Translations under genes and position numbers: made by a program
In this document: one piece after another, positions 27,439 through 36,257 of the stretch
How positions within the stretch are numbered: the first letter of the stretch is position 1
Layout: every line of letters starts with the position of its first letter
NCBI GenBank assembly: GCA_045600225.1
Contig: JAZRXL010000049.1
Span: 33,327-97,326, forward strand
From: UBA1181 sp045600225
GTDB lineage: Bacteria; Bacteroidota; Bacteroidia; Bacteroidales; Paludibacteraceae
Direction: 5' to 3'
Length of the DNA: 64,000 nucleotides
The notes under the pieces: generated by a model
Databases searched by the model: none
The model's input: the letters and a program-made list of their open reading frames with translations, nothing else
What the model was told of the DNA's origin: nothing

Positions 27439-27507
27439 ATGTTTAGACACCAATACATAACTAAGATTTGGGATGTCGTTAAGACATTAGGCTGTTGTTT
27501 TTGTTAA
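27439..27507 (+). CDS. Putative 22-residue leader peptide of carB
   Basis: An ATG opens 22 codons starting MFRHQYITKIWDVVK and ending in GCCFC before a TAA at 27505-27507. It is short and lacks a clear ribosome binding site, but its stop lies 6 nt before a strong terminator stem in the carB leader, exactly where a translating ribosome would interfere with it. A small hairpin (27472-27477 with 27483-27488) lies within it, and its last codons are U-rich. A regulatory role in coupling translation to attenuation is inferred; no homologue is claimed. Confidence 0.5.
   Translation: MFRHQYITKIWDVVKTLGCCFC
27472..27488 (+). promoter_or_regulatory. Possible RNA polymerase pause hairpin in the carB leader
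   Basis: GATGTC (27472-27477) and GACATT (27483-27488) pair over 6 bp, one G-U, around a 5-nt loop. It lies just upstream of the U-rich tract 27493-27512, the arrangement used by pause hairpins in attenuated leaders. Confidence 0.4.
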
Positions 27508-27512
27508 GTTTT

Positions 27513-27543
27513 GGCGGTGGTATTTTTCCACTGCTTTTTTTTT
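27513..27543 (+). terminator. Attenuator-like intrinsic terminator in the carB leader
   Basis: A 7-bp stem GCGGTGG/CCACTGC (27514-27520 with 27528-27534, one G-U) with a 7-nt loop is followed by nine T (27535-27543). It lies after the promoter and leader ORF and 34 bp before the carB start, so it would stop transcription before carB unless its folding is prevented. Confidence 0.8.
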
Positions 27544-27577
27544 ATATATAAGAGAGTAACTATAAAGAGAAATAATT

Positions 27578-30500
27578 ATGAAGTCACAGAAAGTTAAAAA
27601 GGTCATTTTGCTTGGTTCTGGTGCTTTGAAGATTGGACAAGCCGGAGAGTTTGACTACTCTGGTTCTCAAGCACTAAAAGCAATGCGTGAGGAGGGTATC
27701 TCCACAGTGTTGATTAACCCTAATATTGCAACAATCCAAACATCAGAAGGAGTTGCAGATAAGGTTTATTTCTTACCTATTACTCCTTATTTCGTTGAGG
27801 AAGTAATTAAGAAGGAGCAACCAGACGGAATCTTGTTGGCTTTCGGTGGTCAGACAGCATTGAACTGTGGTACTGAGCTTTACCTTTCTGGTGTGTTGAA
27901 AAAGTACGGCGTTCAGGTATTGGGTACTTCTGTAGAGGCAATTATGATCACAGAAGACCGTGATTTGTTTGTTAAGAAATTGAACGAGATAGAGGCAAAG
28001 ACTCCAGTTTCTCAAGCAGTAGAGACAATGGAAGATGCCTTGACAGTAGCTCGCAGAATTGGATATCCAGTGATGGTTCGTTCCGCTTATGCTTTGGGAG
28101 GACTTGGTTCTGGTATTTGTGCTAATGAGCAAGAGTTTGTTGAACTATGTGAGAGTGCTTTGGCTCACTCTAAGCAAATCCTTGTTGAGGAATCATTGAA
28201 AGGATGGAAAGAGATCGAGTTTGAGGTAATTCGTGATAAGAACGACCACTGCTTCACAGTTGTTCCAATGGAGAACTTCGATCCTCTAGGAATCCACACA
28301 GGTGAAAGTATCGTAGTGGCTCCTATCATCTCTTTGTCTCAAGAGCAAATCAGTATGTTGCAAGAGATTGCAAAGCAAGTGGTTCGTCACATTGGCATTG
28401 TAGGTGAATGTAATATTCAGTATGCATTCAATGCAGAGACAAATGATTATCGTATTATCGAGATCAATGCTCGCTTGAGCCGTTCATCTGCCTTAGCATC
28501 TAAAGCATCTGGTTATCCATTGGCATTCGTTGCTGCTAAGTTGGCTTTGGACTATTCATTGGATCAAATTGGTGAGATGGGTACTCCAAATTCAGCATAC
28601 GTTGCTCCTTCAGTAGACTATATTATCGTCAAGATTCCTCGTTGGGATTTGTCTAAGTTCGTTGGCGTAGATCGTGAGATCAACTCTTCAATGAAGTCAG
28701 TTGGTGAGATTATGTCTATCGGTAAGTCGTTCGAAGAGATTATGCAAAAGGGTCTTCGTATGATTGGACAGGGAATGCACGGATTTGTTGGAAACCACGA
28801 TTTGGAATTCGACGATTTGGATCAAGAGTTGTCACATCCTACTGATATGCGTATCTTCGCTATTGCAGCAGCTTTGGAGAAGGGATACTCAATTGAGAAG
28901 ATCGTTGACCTTACTAAGATTGACAAGTGGTTCATCGGCAAATTGAAGAACATTGTTGACTATACTAAGGTGTTGAGTCAATATAAGAAGATCGAGGATA
29001 TCCCTGCTGATGTGATGAAAGAGGCTAAGAGACTTGGTTTCTCAGACTTCCAAATCGCACGTTACACAGAGAATCCAGATAACAATATGGAGAAGGAATC
29101 GCTTCGCGTTCGTGCTCTTCGTAAGAAACAAGGAATTACTCCAATTGTTCGTCGTATCAACACAGTTGCTTCTGAACATCCAGAGTTGACAAACTACTTG
29201 TATATGACTTATGGAGCAGACGAGCATAGCATTGACTACTCTTATAGAAATGATAAGAACATTGTGGTTCTTGGTTCTGGTGCTTACAGAATCGGTTCGT
29301 CTGTTGAGTTCGACTGGTGTTCTGTAAATGCAGTTCAAACAGCAAGAAAGTTGGGTTACAAGTCAATTATGATCAACTACAACCCAGAAACAGTGTCAAC
29401 AGACTATGATATGTGCGACAGACTTTACTTCGATGAGTTAAGTTTTGAGCGTGTGTTGGATGTTATCGACTTAGAGATTCCTAAGGGAGTTATCGTTTCT
29501 GTAGGTGGTCAGATCCCTAACAATTTGGCAATGAAGTTGTATCGTCAAAATGTGCCTATTTTGGGAACATCTCCAGTTTCTATCGACCGCGCAGAGAATC
29601 GTCATAAGTTCTCAGCAATGTTGGATCAGTTGGGAATTGACCAACCTCGTTGGGGTGAGTTGACAAGTCCTGAGGATATTGATAAGTTTATTGCAGAGGT
29701 AGGATTCCCAGTGTTGATTCGTCCTTCATACGTGCTTTCGGGTGCTGCCATGAATGTTTGCTACAACCGCGAGCAAATGGATACATTCTTGAAGCAAGCT
29801 GCTAAGGTCTCAAAAGAGTATCCAGTAGTCGTTTCTTCTTTCTTGCAAAATGCAAAAGAGGTAGAGTTCGATGCGGTTGCTAAGAATGGTGAAATCATTG
29901 AATACGCAATTTCAGAGCATGTTGAGTTTGCAGGAGTTCACTCTGGAGATGCAACATTGGTATTCCCAGCACAAAAGTTGTATTTGGAGACTGTTCGTAA
30001 GATTAAGAAGGTAAGTAAGAAGATTGCTAAAGAGTTGAACATTAGTGGTCCTTTCAATATCCAATATTTGGCAAAGGAGAACTCAGTAAAGGTTATCGAG
30101 TGTAACCTTCGTTCTTCTCGAAGCTTCCCATTTGTGTCTAAGATTTTGAAGAGAAACTTCATCGAGACTGCCACAAAGATTATGTTGGATGTTCCAGTTG
30201 AAAAACCAGATTCATCAACATTCGATATCGAATATGTTGGAGTTAAGGCATCACAATTCTCATTCGCTCGTTTGCACAAGGCTGACCCAATCTTGGGCGT
30301 AGACATGTCTTCAACAGGTGAGGTTGGATGTTTGGGTGCAGATTACAACGAGGCTTTGATTAACTCATTAACATCAGTTGGATACCATGTTCCAGAGAAG
30401 GGAGTATTAGTTTCTTCAGGAGATATTCGTGGTAAGGTTGATTTATTGGATGCTTGCAAGTTGATGCATGCACATGGATATAAGATCTATGCTACAGAGG

Positions 30501-30799
30501 GAACAAAGAACTTCTTGGTAGAGCATGGTGTTGACGCTACAGCAGTAAGTTGGCCAGATGAGAATAACCAAAATGTCAATATTATCTCTTTGCTTCAAGA
30601 TCATCAGGTGGATTTGGTAATCAACATACCAAAGAACCATACGACAAGAGAGTTGACAAATGGATACAAGATTCGTCGTTCTGCAATTGATCACAACATT
30701 CCTTTGATGACAAATGCAAGATTGGCAAGTGCGTTTATCACTGCATTCTGTGAGAAAAGCAAGGAAGATATCCAAATCAAGAGCTGGCAAGAATATTAA
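27578..30799 (+). CDS. carB: Carbamoyl-phosphate synthase large subunit
   Basis: This subunit makes carbamoyl phosphate from bicarbonate, ATP and ammonia delivered by CarA, feeding pyrimidine and arginine synthesis. The 1073 residues show the two homologous ATP-grasp halves: the first begins KVILLGSGALKIGQAGEFDYSG, the second KNIVVLGSGAYRIGSSVEFDW near residue 560. The C-terminal MGS-like allosteric domain runs from about 940 (VLVSSGDIRGKVDLLDACKLMHAHGYKIYATEGT). carA is not in the window. The unusual leader upstream suggests transcription attenuation. A strong terminator follows. Confidence 0.97.
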   Translation: MKSQKVKKVILLGSGALKIGQAGEFDYSGSQALKAMREEGISTVLINPNIATIQTSEGVADKVYFLPITPYFVEEVIKKEQPDGILLAFGGQTALNCGTELYLSGVLKKYGVQVLGTSVEAIMITEDRDLFVKKLNEIEAKTPVSQAVETMEDALTVARRIGYPVMVRSAYALGGLGSGICANEQEFVELCESALAHSKQILVEESLKGWKEIEFEVIRDKNDHCFTVVPMENFDPLGIHTGESIVVAPIISLSQEQISMLQEIAKQVVRHIGIVGECNIQYAFNAETNDYRIIEINARLSRSSALASKASGYPLAFVAAKLALDYSLDQIGEMGTPNSAYVAPSVDYIIVKIPRWDLSKFVGVDREINSSMKSVGEIMSIGKSFEEIMQKGLRMIGQGMHGFVGNHDLEFDDLDQELSHPTDMRIFAIAAALEKGYSIEKIVDLTKIDKWFIGKLKNIVDYTKVLSQYKKIEDIPADVMKEAKRLGFSDFQIARYTENPDNNMEKESLRVRALRKKQGITPIVRRINTVASEHPELTNYLYMTYGADEHSIDYSYRNDKNIVVLGSGAYRIGSSVEFDWCSVNAVQTARKLGYKSIMINYNPETVSTDYDMCDRLYFDELSFERVLDVIDLEIPKGVIVSVGGQIPNNLAMKLYRQNVPILGTSPVSIDRAENRHKFSAMLDQLGIDQPRWGELTSPEDIDKFIAEVGFPVLIRPSYVLSGAAMNVCYNREQMDTFLKQAAKVSKEYPVVVSSFLQNAKEVEFDAVAKNGEIIEYAISEHVEFAGVHSGDATLVFPAQKLYLETVRKIKKVSKKIAKELNISGPFNIQYLAKENSVKVIECNLRSSRSFPFVSKILKRNFIETATKIMLDVPVEKPDSSTFDIEYVGVKASQFSFARLHKADPILGVDMSSTGEVGCLGADYNEALINSLTSVGYHVPEKGVLVSSGDIRGKVDLLDACKLMHAHGYKIYATEGTKNFLVEHGVDATAVSWPDENNQNVNIISLLQDHQVDLVINIPKNHTTRELTNGYKIRRSAIDHNIPLMTNARLASAFITAFCEKSKEDIQIKSWQEY

Positions 30800-30822
30800 T
30801 AAAGCTCTTTATCTTTGAAATT

Positions 30823-30860
30823 AAATGGCATTTCTGGTTGCAGAGATGCCATTTTTCTTT
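30823..30860 (+). terminator. Terminator of carB
   Basis: A 14-bp stem (30823-30836 with 30841-30854, one G-U) and a 4-nt loop are followed by a U-rich run. Confidence 0.88.
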
Positions 30861-30954
30861 TGTTTGGCAAAATAAAAAAGAGAAAAAATCGTTTGTTTTC
30901 CGTATGTGAGCTTTATTTGTTCGCCTATAATGATGATAATTCGAAAATTTAACT

Positions 30955-30962
30955 TATTTTTG
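30955..30962 (+). promoter_or_regulatory. -7 box of the plus-strand GT2 pair
   Basis: TATTTTTG fits TAnnTTTG and lies 23 bp before the ATG at 30986. Confidence 0.45.
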
Positions 30963-30985
30963 CTATTGCTTTATAGAGAGTGAGT

Positions 30986-31696
30986 ATGGATTGTAGAGTA
31001 AGCGTGTGTATACCTACATATAATGGAGAGAAATACATACGAAGACAGTTGGAGACGATATTAAATCAGTTGGATGAAGAGGATGAAGTGATAATATCCG
31101 ACGATTCGTCAACTGATTCGACTCTTGCTATCGTAGAATCGTTTCAAGATCCAAGAATAAAGATTCTAAGAGGAAATACATTCCATAGTCCAATATTCAA
31201 CATGGAGAATGCCCTTAAACATTCGACCGGTGAGTATATATTTTTGGCAGATCAGGATGATGTTTGGTTAGACGGAAAGATTGATGATATGCTGCCATTG
31301 TTGAGGGATTATGATTTGGTAGTTTCGGATTGTAAAGTGGTGGATGCACATGAGGATGTAATCCAACCCTCTTTCTTTAAACTGCTAAATTCGGGTAGAG
31401 GATTTATTAAAAACTTGATGAAAAACACTTATATTGGCTGTTGTATGGCTTTTAGACGCAGTGTCTTATCATATTCGCTTCCTTTTCCTTCCAATATTCC
31501 AATGCATGACGTTTGGATTGCATTGAATGTAGATTTCCGCAAGGGAAATATCTTATTTTACGAGAAACCATTAATTTTATATCGAAGACATGGGGATAAT
31601 ACGTCATCGTGTTCAGAACCAAGTCGTAGGCCATTAAAAGATAAATTGAAGGATCGATTAAATTTGTTGCAATCGATTTATAAATATTCAAGATGA
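30986..31696 (+). CDS. GT2-family glycosyltransferase
   Basis: A cytosolic GT-A enzyme of about 236 residues. It has VSVCIPTYNGEKYIRRQLETIL at the start, VIISDDSSTDST for the nucleotide, and the metal-binding motif in YIFLADQDDVWLDGKIDDM. I prefer the ATG at 30986 to an in-frame GTG at 30980; they differ by two residues. The DQDDVWL block is shared with the gene at 33300-34151, so the two are related, probably rhamnosyl- or similar transferases. It is one base pair from the next GT gene, and both point toward the minus-strand polysaccharide operon. Confidence 0.88.
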   Translation: MDCRVSVCIPTYNGEKYIRRQLETILNQLDEEDEVIISDDSSTDSTLAIVESFQDPRIKILRGNTFHSPIFNMENALKHSTGEYIFLADQDDVWLDGKIDDMLPLLRDYDLVVSDCKVVDAHEDVIQPSFFKLLNSGRGFIKNLMKNTYIGCCMAFRRSVLSYSLPFPSNIPMHDVWIALNVDFRKGNILFYEKPLILYRRHGDNTSSCSEPSRRPLKDKLKDRLNLLQSIYKYSR

Positions 31697-31697
31697 T

Positions 31698-32507
31698 ATG
31701 CAAGTAACGGCATCCATAGTTATATATAAGAACGATTCAGAAGAGTTGTTGAGAGCCATTCATTCTTTTTTAAATACAAGAATGGATGTGAGACTCTTTT
31801 TGGTCGATAACTCGCCTACTGATGAGATAAAGACCTGTATCCCCCAAGATGATCGTATTGAGTATTATTTTGTGGGAGAAAATCTTGGATTTGGTAAAGC
31901 ACATAACTTTATCATGGAAAAGGTGAAGAAGTTGTCTTCATATCACTTGGTGTTAAATCCAGATATCTCATTTGAAGAGGGTGTAATAGAGTCGTTATTT
32001 GATTATATGGAGGCTAATCCAAATGTTGGATTGATTTCTCCTGATATATTCCTTCCTAATGGAGAACGTGCTTTCTCTTGCAGATTGTTGCCTACTCCTT
32101 CTACATTGATTTTCCGTAGACTTATTCCTTCATCGTCTAAGTCGAAAGATATTTATACCAGGTTATCATACGACAAACCAGTTAGCTCTCCGTGGGTCTA
32201 TGGTTGCTTTATGTTTATCCGTACTTCTGTTTTTGAAAAGATCGGTTTGTTTGATGAGCAATACTTTATGTATTGTGAGGATTTAGATTTCTCTCGTAGA
32301 GTTCATTCTTCCGGAATGGATATTGTATATTATCCTTTGGTTAAGGCAATCCACGTTTATCATAGGGATTCTGCAAAATCGTTCAAGATGTTGCTTATTC
32401 ATATGAGTTCTGCTTTCAAATATTTCTGTAAGTGGGGATGGTTCTCTGATAAGGAGAGAGATGCTATTAACCAGTGTTCTATTGAAAAAATAGAACAATC
32501 TCACTAA
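31698..32507 (+). CDS. GT2-family glycosyltransferase (rhamnosyltransferase-like)
   Basis: The 269-residue protein starts TASIVIYKNDSEELLRAIHSFL and has FLVDNSPTD, NLGFGKAHN and LVLNPDISFEEGVIESL. Farther on is the WVYGCFMFIRTSVFEKIGLFDEQYFMYCEDLDFSRR block. This is the pattern of GT2 enzymes often annotated as rhamnosyltransferases in O-antigen loci. The stop codon overlaps the stop of the oppositely oriented GT2 gene, with no space for a terminator. It probably adds a sugar to the polysaccharide built by the neighbouring operon. Confidence 0.88.
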   Translation: MQVTASIVIYKNDSEELLRAIHSFLNTRMDVRLFLVDNSPTDEIKTCIPQDDRIEYYFVGENLGFGKAHNFIMEKVKKLSSYHLVLNPDISFEEGVIESLFDYMEANPNVGLISPDIFLPNGERAFSCRLLPTPSTLIFRRLIPSSSKSKDIYTRLSYDKPVSSPWVYGCFMFIRTSVFEKIGLFDEQYFMYCEDLDFSRRVHSSGMDIVYYPLVKAIHVYHRDSAKSFKMLLIHMSSAFKYFCKWGWFSDKERDAINQCSIEKIEQSH

Positions 32508-33298
32508 ATGTTTGGTTCGATTTCTTTTGGCATTAATCTCTTCAACCATAGATTATACCAAAGAATTTGAACGATCTTGATCGGGTATCTCATACATAAT
32601 AGTAATGAGTTTGAATAGATGTTGTTCGTCCTTAAGGCCCTTCTATGTTCTGAAAATATGACTTTATGTGAATTTATGTCCCTGTTACTTATTCCTCCAA
32701 CTCTCATAAATACCATTGTCTCACGTACATAATGATAGTTGATTTTGTGAATCATAAAGCAACGTAGTAAAAATTCAAAATCTGCTGCAATCTTGTAAGT
32801 GTCATTGTACAATCCGACTTTCTGAAACATCTCTTTCTTTGCGTAGAATGAAGGATGTGCAGGCATAAATCCTAATCTCATCATCCAAGGTCTGAAAAAG
32901 TTACTGCTATAGTGACGCACAGGTTTATATGAAGCATCGTGAGAAACATAGCATACATCTCCGTAAACGGCTTCAGTCCCTGTTTGGGATAGATTGTCCA
33001 CCACGGTTTGAATAGTTGTGTCACATGCAAAGAAATCATCCGAATTAAGTATGCCTATGATATCCCCAGAGGCTGCCTTTATGCCTTTGTTAATTGCATC
33101 GTAGAGACCCTTGTCTGGTTCCGATATGATGCGAGAGACAGAATCGTATTCTTTGGCAATCTCGACAGTATTATCGGAAGATACACCATCGACAATGATA
33201 TGCTCAATATCCTTGTAGGTTTGCTTTGCGATGCTTTCTATTGTCGTGCGAATTGTGGCAGCGCTATTGTATGTGGCAGTTATGATTGTAACTTTCAT
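32504..33298 (-). CDS. GT2-family glycosyltransferase
   Basis: The last gene of the minus-strand polysaccharide operon. It has VTIITATYNSAATIRTTIESI, HIIVDGVSSDNTVEIA and the DSDD-type metal motif in DIIGILNSDDFFACDT. The later block MPAHPSFYAKKEMFQKVGLYND is typical of WcaA/PgaC-like polysaccharide transferases. It lies one base pair from the upstream GT2 gene. Donor and acceptor sugars are unknown. Confidence 0.9.
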   Translation of the reverse strand: MKVTIITATYNSAATIRTTIESIAKQTYKDIEHIIVDGVSSDNTVEIAKEYDSVSRIISEPDKGLYDAINKGIKAASGDIIGILNSDDFFACDTTIQTVVDNLSQTGTEAVYGDVCYVSHDASYKPVRHYSSNFFRPWMMRLGFMPAHPSFYAKKEMFQKVGLYNDTYKIAADFEFLLRCFMIHKINYHYVRETMVFMRVGGISNRDINSHKVIFSEHRRALRTNNIYSNSLLLCMRYPIKIVQILWYNLWLKRLMPKEIEPNI

Positions 33299-33299
33299 T

Positions 33300-34151
33300 T
33301 TACTTTTCAGAAGCTTTTCTTAGTGAATTGTATTTGTATTGGTAGCAGACCTTGATCCAAAGATATTTTAGGGGTGATGAAAAGCCAAGTTTGCTAATCA
33401 TCTTCCATTGACTTTTATTGTTTTTTACGACTGCCCTTATTCCCTTGATGCGAGTCATTAGGTATGAGTCATTTTCATCAATGGCACCGACAACATTGTT
33501 AGAGTGTTGTCTGTAAAGCATTGTTTGTTTCCTTATATAATCTACCTTCCCATTATTCTTTAAGATGGATAGCATAATCCATGCATCGTGCATTCTTACA
33601 TCCTTACCCAATGGAAGAGATATCTCTTTTGCCAAACGGTTTATCATCACTGTGCAGCCTGTAGCGGCAGGATGAACACAAAGGTAATCGAACGATGTTA
33701 ACAAGGATGGTTCTATTCTTGAATACTCCCAAAAAGAGTTGCGAATTGTTTGTAAATTCTCGTCTACAACTCGCAGGTCTGTATATATGCCAACAGGCGT
33801 GTTGGGGTATTGGCACTCGACCTCAATCATCTTCCTTTTGGTGTCCTCGATTTTTGTCGGCAACCACACATCGTCTTGGTCGCATAGGAACATATAATCA
33901 GTATCGCAAGCTTGAAGTAATGCTCCAAAAGAACCCACCACACCCAAATTCTTATCAGCTGTTAGCCTGTTTATCTTGTCAGGATAGTTTTGCGTGTACT
34001 GATCAATGATGCTGTTTGTCTTGTCGCATGATCCGTCATCACGAATAAGAAGTTTCCAGTCATGGTCTGTTTGTGCCAAAATAGATTCGATTTGGTCTGC
34101 CAAATATTTTTCTCCGTTGTAGGTAGAAAGCAATATAGTAGAACTCGCCAT
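33300..34151 (-). CDS. GT2-family glycosyltransferase
   Basis: A 283-residue GT-A enzyme with ILLSTYNGEKYLADQIESILAQ, LLIRDDGSCDKTNSII and the motif YMFLCDQDDVWLPTKIEDT. The DQDDVWL segment, and later RMHDAWI and LYRQHSNNVVGA, make it a relative of the plus-strand gene at 30986-31696. It is 4 bp downstream of the GT2 gene before it. It is likely a rhamnosyl- or similar transferase of the repeat unit. Confidence 0.9.
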   Translation of the reverse strand: MASSTILLSTYNGEKYLADQIESILAQTDHDWKLLIRDDGSCDKTNSIIDQYTQNYPDKINRLTADKNLGVVGSFGALLQACDTDYMFLCDQDDVWLPTKIEDTKRKMIEVECQYPNTPVGIYTDLRVVDENLQTIRNSFWEYSRIEPSLLTSFDYLCVHPAATGCTVMINRLAKEISLPLGKDVRMHDAWIMLSILKNNGKVDYIRKQTMLYRQHSNNVVGAIDENDSYLMTRIKGIRAVVKNNKSQWKMISKLGFSSPLKYLWIKVCYQYKYNSLRKASEK

Positions 34152-34155
34152 AACT

Positions 34156-35001
34156 TTAATCCTTTAAGAATAATGCAGAAAAGGTTGGTCGAATGAGGTG
34201 CCATCTTGAAGGCAATACTAACATTTTCGTGCAACGTAATAGCGTCCTCATTCTGAAGAAGAATAGGAAAGAGCGTTGGGTGTCTTTTGCAAATCTTGCG
34301 CAAGACTTCATGTACCCCTCATATCTTTTTATATTCATATCCTCCAATGATAGTATGGAAAGATTGTGATGAACAGTCGCATTTATAATCTTTATGGAAT
34401 ATCCCTTCTTGTGGAATTGGTAGAAATACCAGCAATCGAGATAGTCTAAAGGATAATTTTCATTGAAGCCTCCAATGCTTAGGATGGATTCTACTCGAAG
34501 TAATGAGCAGGAGTTTATGGCATTAATGTATTTGTTCTCTTTTATGTCACCTTTTATAGGTCGAACATTCCAAAATGGACCAGATACATTGCTGTATTCG
34601 CTTGGGGATATGTTTATATTATTACTTATAACAGAAGGAACAATCGCCGCAGTATTCTCACCTATTTGATCTATATTTTCAGCGACCCGTTTAAAATACT
34701 CCTCGTTAGGTTCACTATCCTGATCCAATAGCATAAGCCATTCATATCCCTCTTCTTTTGCTATGGATAATGCATAATTATAGGCTTTTGCCAACATCCC
34801 ATTCTCTCCTGGATTTATTATAGAGGCTTCTATTTCGGATTGCTCGACAGCAAAGTCTGTTGAGTTATTGTATATCACCAATTTGTGAGGTGTGGAAAGA
34901 GCAGCCAGGTTCTTTTTCAAGAACTGGAAGGACTTGCTTTCTTCTAATTTCTGTTTGTAAAGAACAAGTATGATTAATATTTTATTTTCTCCTTCAATCA
35001 T
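34156..35001 (-). CDS. GT2-family glycosyltransferase (rhamnosyltransferase-like)
   Basis: The 281 residues begin KILIILVLYKQKLEESKSFQFL and contain LVIYNNSTD, NPGENGMLAKAYNYAL and the DQDSEPN motif in WLMLLDQDSEPNEEYF. The C-terminal half is basic, with FFFRMRTLLRC near the end. It resembles GT2 enzymes annotated as rhamnosyltransferases. Its start overlaps the polymerase gene end by 8 bp, so translation is coupled. Confidence 0.87.
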   Translation of the reverse strand: MIEGENKILIILVLYKQKLEESKSFQFLKKNLAALSTPHKLVIYNNSTDFAVEQSEIEASIINPGENGMLAKAYNYALSIAKEEGYEWLMLLDQDSEPNEEYFKRVAENIDQIGENTAAIVPSVISNNINISPSEYSNVSGPFWNVRPIKGDIKENKYINAINSCSLLRVESILSIGGFNENYPLDYLDCWYFYQFHKKGYSIKIINATVHHNLSILSLEDMNIKRYEGYMKSCARFAKDTQRSFLFFFRMRTLLRCTKMLVLPSRWHLIRPTFSALFLKD

Positions 35002-36190
35002 TACCTGTTATTCGTTTTTTGATGACTAATAGATTATGCTTGGTTGCTAAGAATGGAATCAGAATGAATATGAAAAGCTTCACATTGCCAGAGAAGCTGG
35101 TAAAAAACAAATCTGCCGCATATTGCATGAAGATTATGTTTATGACAACTGCATATAACACGATATGGAAGTTGCTTCCCATCTCTGCCTTCTTATAAAT
35201 CCAACCATATATAGTTCCCATAAGGATAGGGAAGATTACTAATCCAGTTTTTCCGAAATCTACGTAATATGGATACATTGCAGTGTATGTGTTTGTCTGA
35301 ATAGGCTTGTTTATCCATTTCAACATGATGTCAACAGGCTCTATTCTCGACCACTCCAAGTCGTAGAACATTGCATAGATAAACCTAAATGTGTTCTCTC
35401 CGAAATGAAGTGAAGTGCAAGGTTTCAACGTGTCGAAGGCTGAAAGATTGCTGACTATATAGGTGATGAAGAAGCTGTCATCCACATCGGAGAATTTAAT
35501 GGCTTGTCGGATAGATTGAAGGGTTAAGAATAGAAATAATAGTACACCTATTCCCATCAAAAGATGCTTCAAAGAAATACGTTTTTTGAAATAGAAGATA
35601 GAGGTTCCGAAAAGGAATATGTTTAAGAATGTGATCTTAGACATTGTTACTATTCCAAAACTTGCGTATATGAATGTGATAAGGGCAAACCTCCACCATT
35701 TTTTCTTGTCGAAGCACAATGCTTCCAACAAAAAAGATACTTGCCAAATAATGACGAATAATCCTCCGAATGCACTGCTAAATCCACTTCCTTTTCCAAT
35801 GGCTGCCAATCGTAGATCGAGGGCTAAACTACCGCTGGTTCCCAATAACATTACTTTTGTCACAAACTCATATAGGATCGGAGCCCATATTACGGAATAA
35901 ATTAGGTAAATGTTACGGATTAACAATCCAGGTTCATCCAATTTCGAATCCCTATATGTTGCAGATTGCGCGTAAAGTGAACTGAGACAAGTACATGATA
36001 TCCACAAGAAGAGGCATAGGCAAAAATTGAAACTTAGATTGGGAAGTTTCTGTCCTAAAACTAAAAAAAGGAAGAGGCTTCCTGCCCAAATGGTACCAGT
36101 CATCACAGATGGCGAGAAGATGTTGTTATGAGAACATCTTAGTCCGACCACTACGAAAAATAGACATAATATAATTAATAAAAATACCAT
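34994..36190 (-). CDS. Polytopic membrane protein, O-antigen/oligosaccharide polymerase (Wzy-like)
   Basis: The 398-residue protein is almost entirely hydrophobic, with about ten TM helices and a larger periplasmic loop near residues 225-300 (AFDTLKPCTSLHFGENTFRFIYAMFYDLEWSR). This architecture and its position among glycosyltransferases and a flippase match oligosaccharide repeat-unit polymerases, which join lipid-linked units in the periplasm. Sequence identity in this family is low, so the call rests on topology and context. Confidence 0.72.
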   Translation of the reverse strand: MVFLLIILCLFFVVVGLRCSHNNIFSPSVMTGTIWAGSLFLFLVLGQKLPNLSFNFCLCLFLWISCTCLSSLYAQSATYRDSKLDEPGLLIRNIYLIYSVIWAPILYEFVTKVMLLGTSGSLALDLRLAAIGKGSGFSSAFGGLFVIIWQVSFLLEALCFDKKKWWRFALITFIYASFGIVTMSKITFLNIFLFGTSIFYFKKRISLKHLLMGIGVLLFLFLTLQSIRQAIKFSDVDDSFFITYIVSNLSAFDTLKPCTSLHFGENTFRFIYAMFYDLEWSRIEPVDIMLKWINKPIQTNTYTAMYPYYVDFGKTGLVIFPILMGTIYGWIYKKAEMGSNFHIVLYAVVINIIFMQYAADLFFTSFSGNVKLFIFILIPFLATKHNLLVIKKRITGND

Positions 36191-36257
36191 CCTTACCTTA
36201 TGCAGTTTATTGCAAATGCAACTGCAAAGATACTAAAATTCTGCTAACAAAGGGGTT

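Noticed and set aside
27439..27507. Cysteine-sensing amino-acid attenuation as the main model for the carB leader
   Set aside because: A ribosome stalled at the Cys codons would not reach the terminator stem, and I found no alternative antiterminator helix; UTP-dependent coupling explains the layout better.
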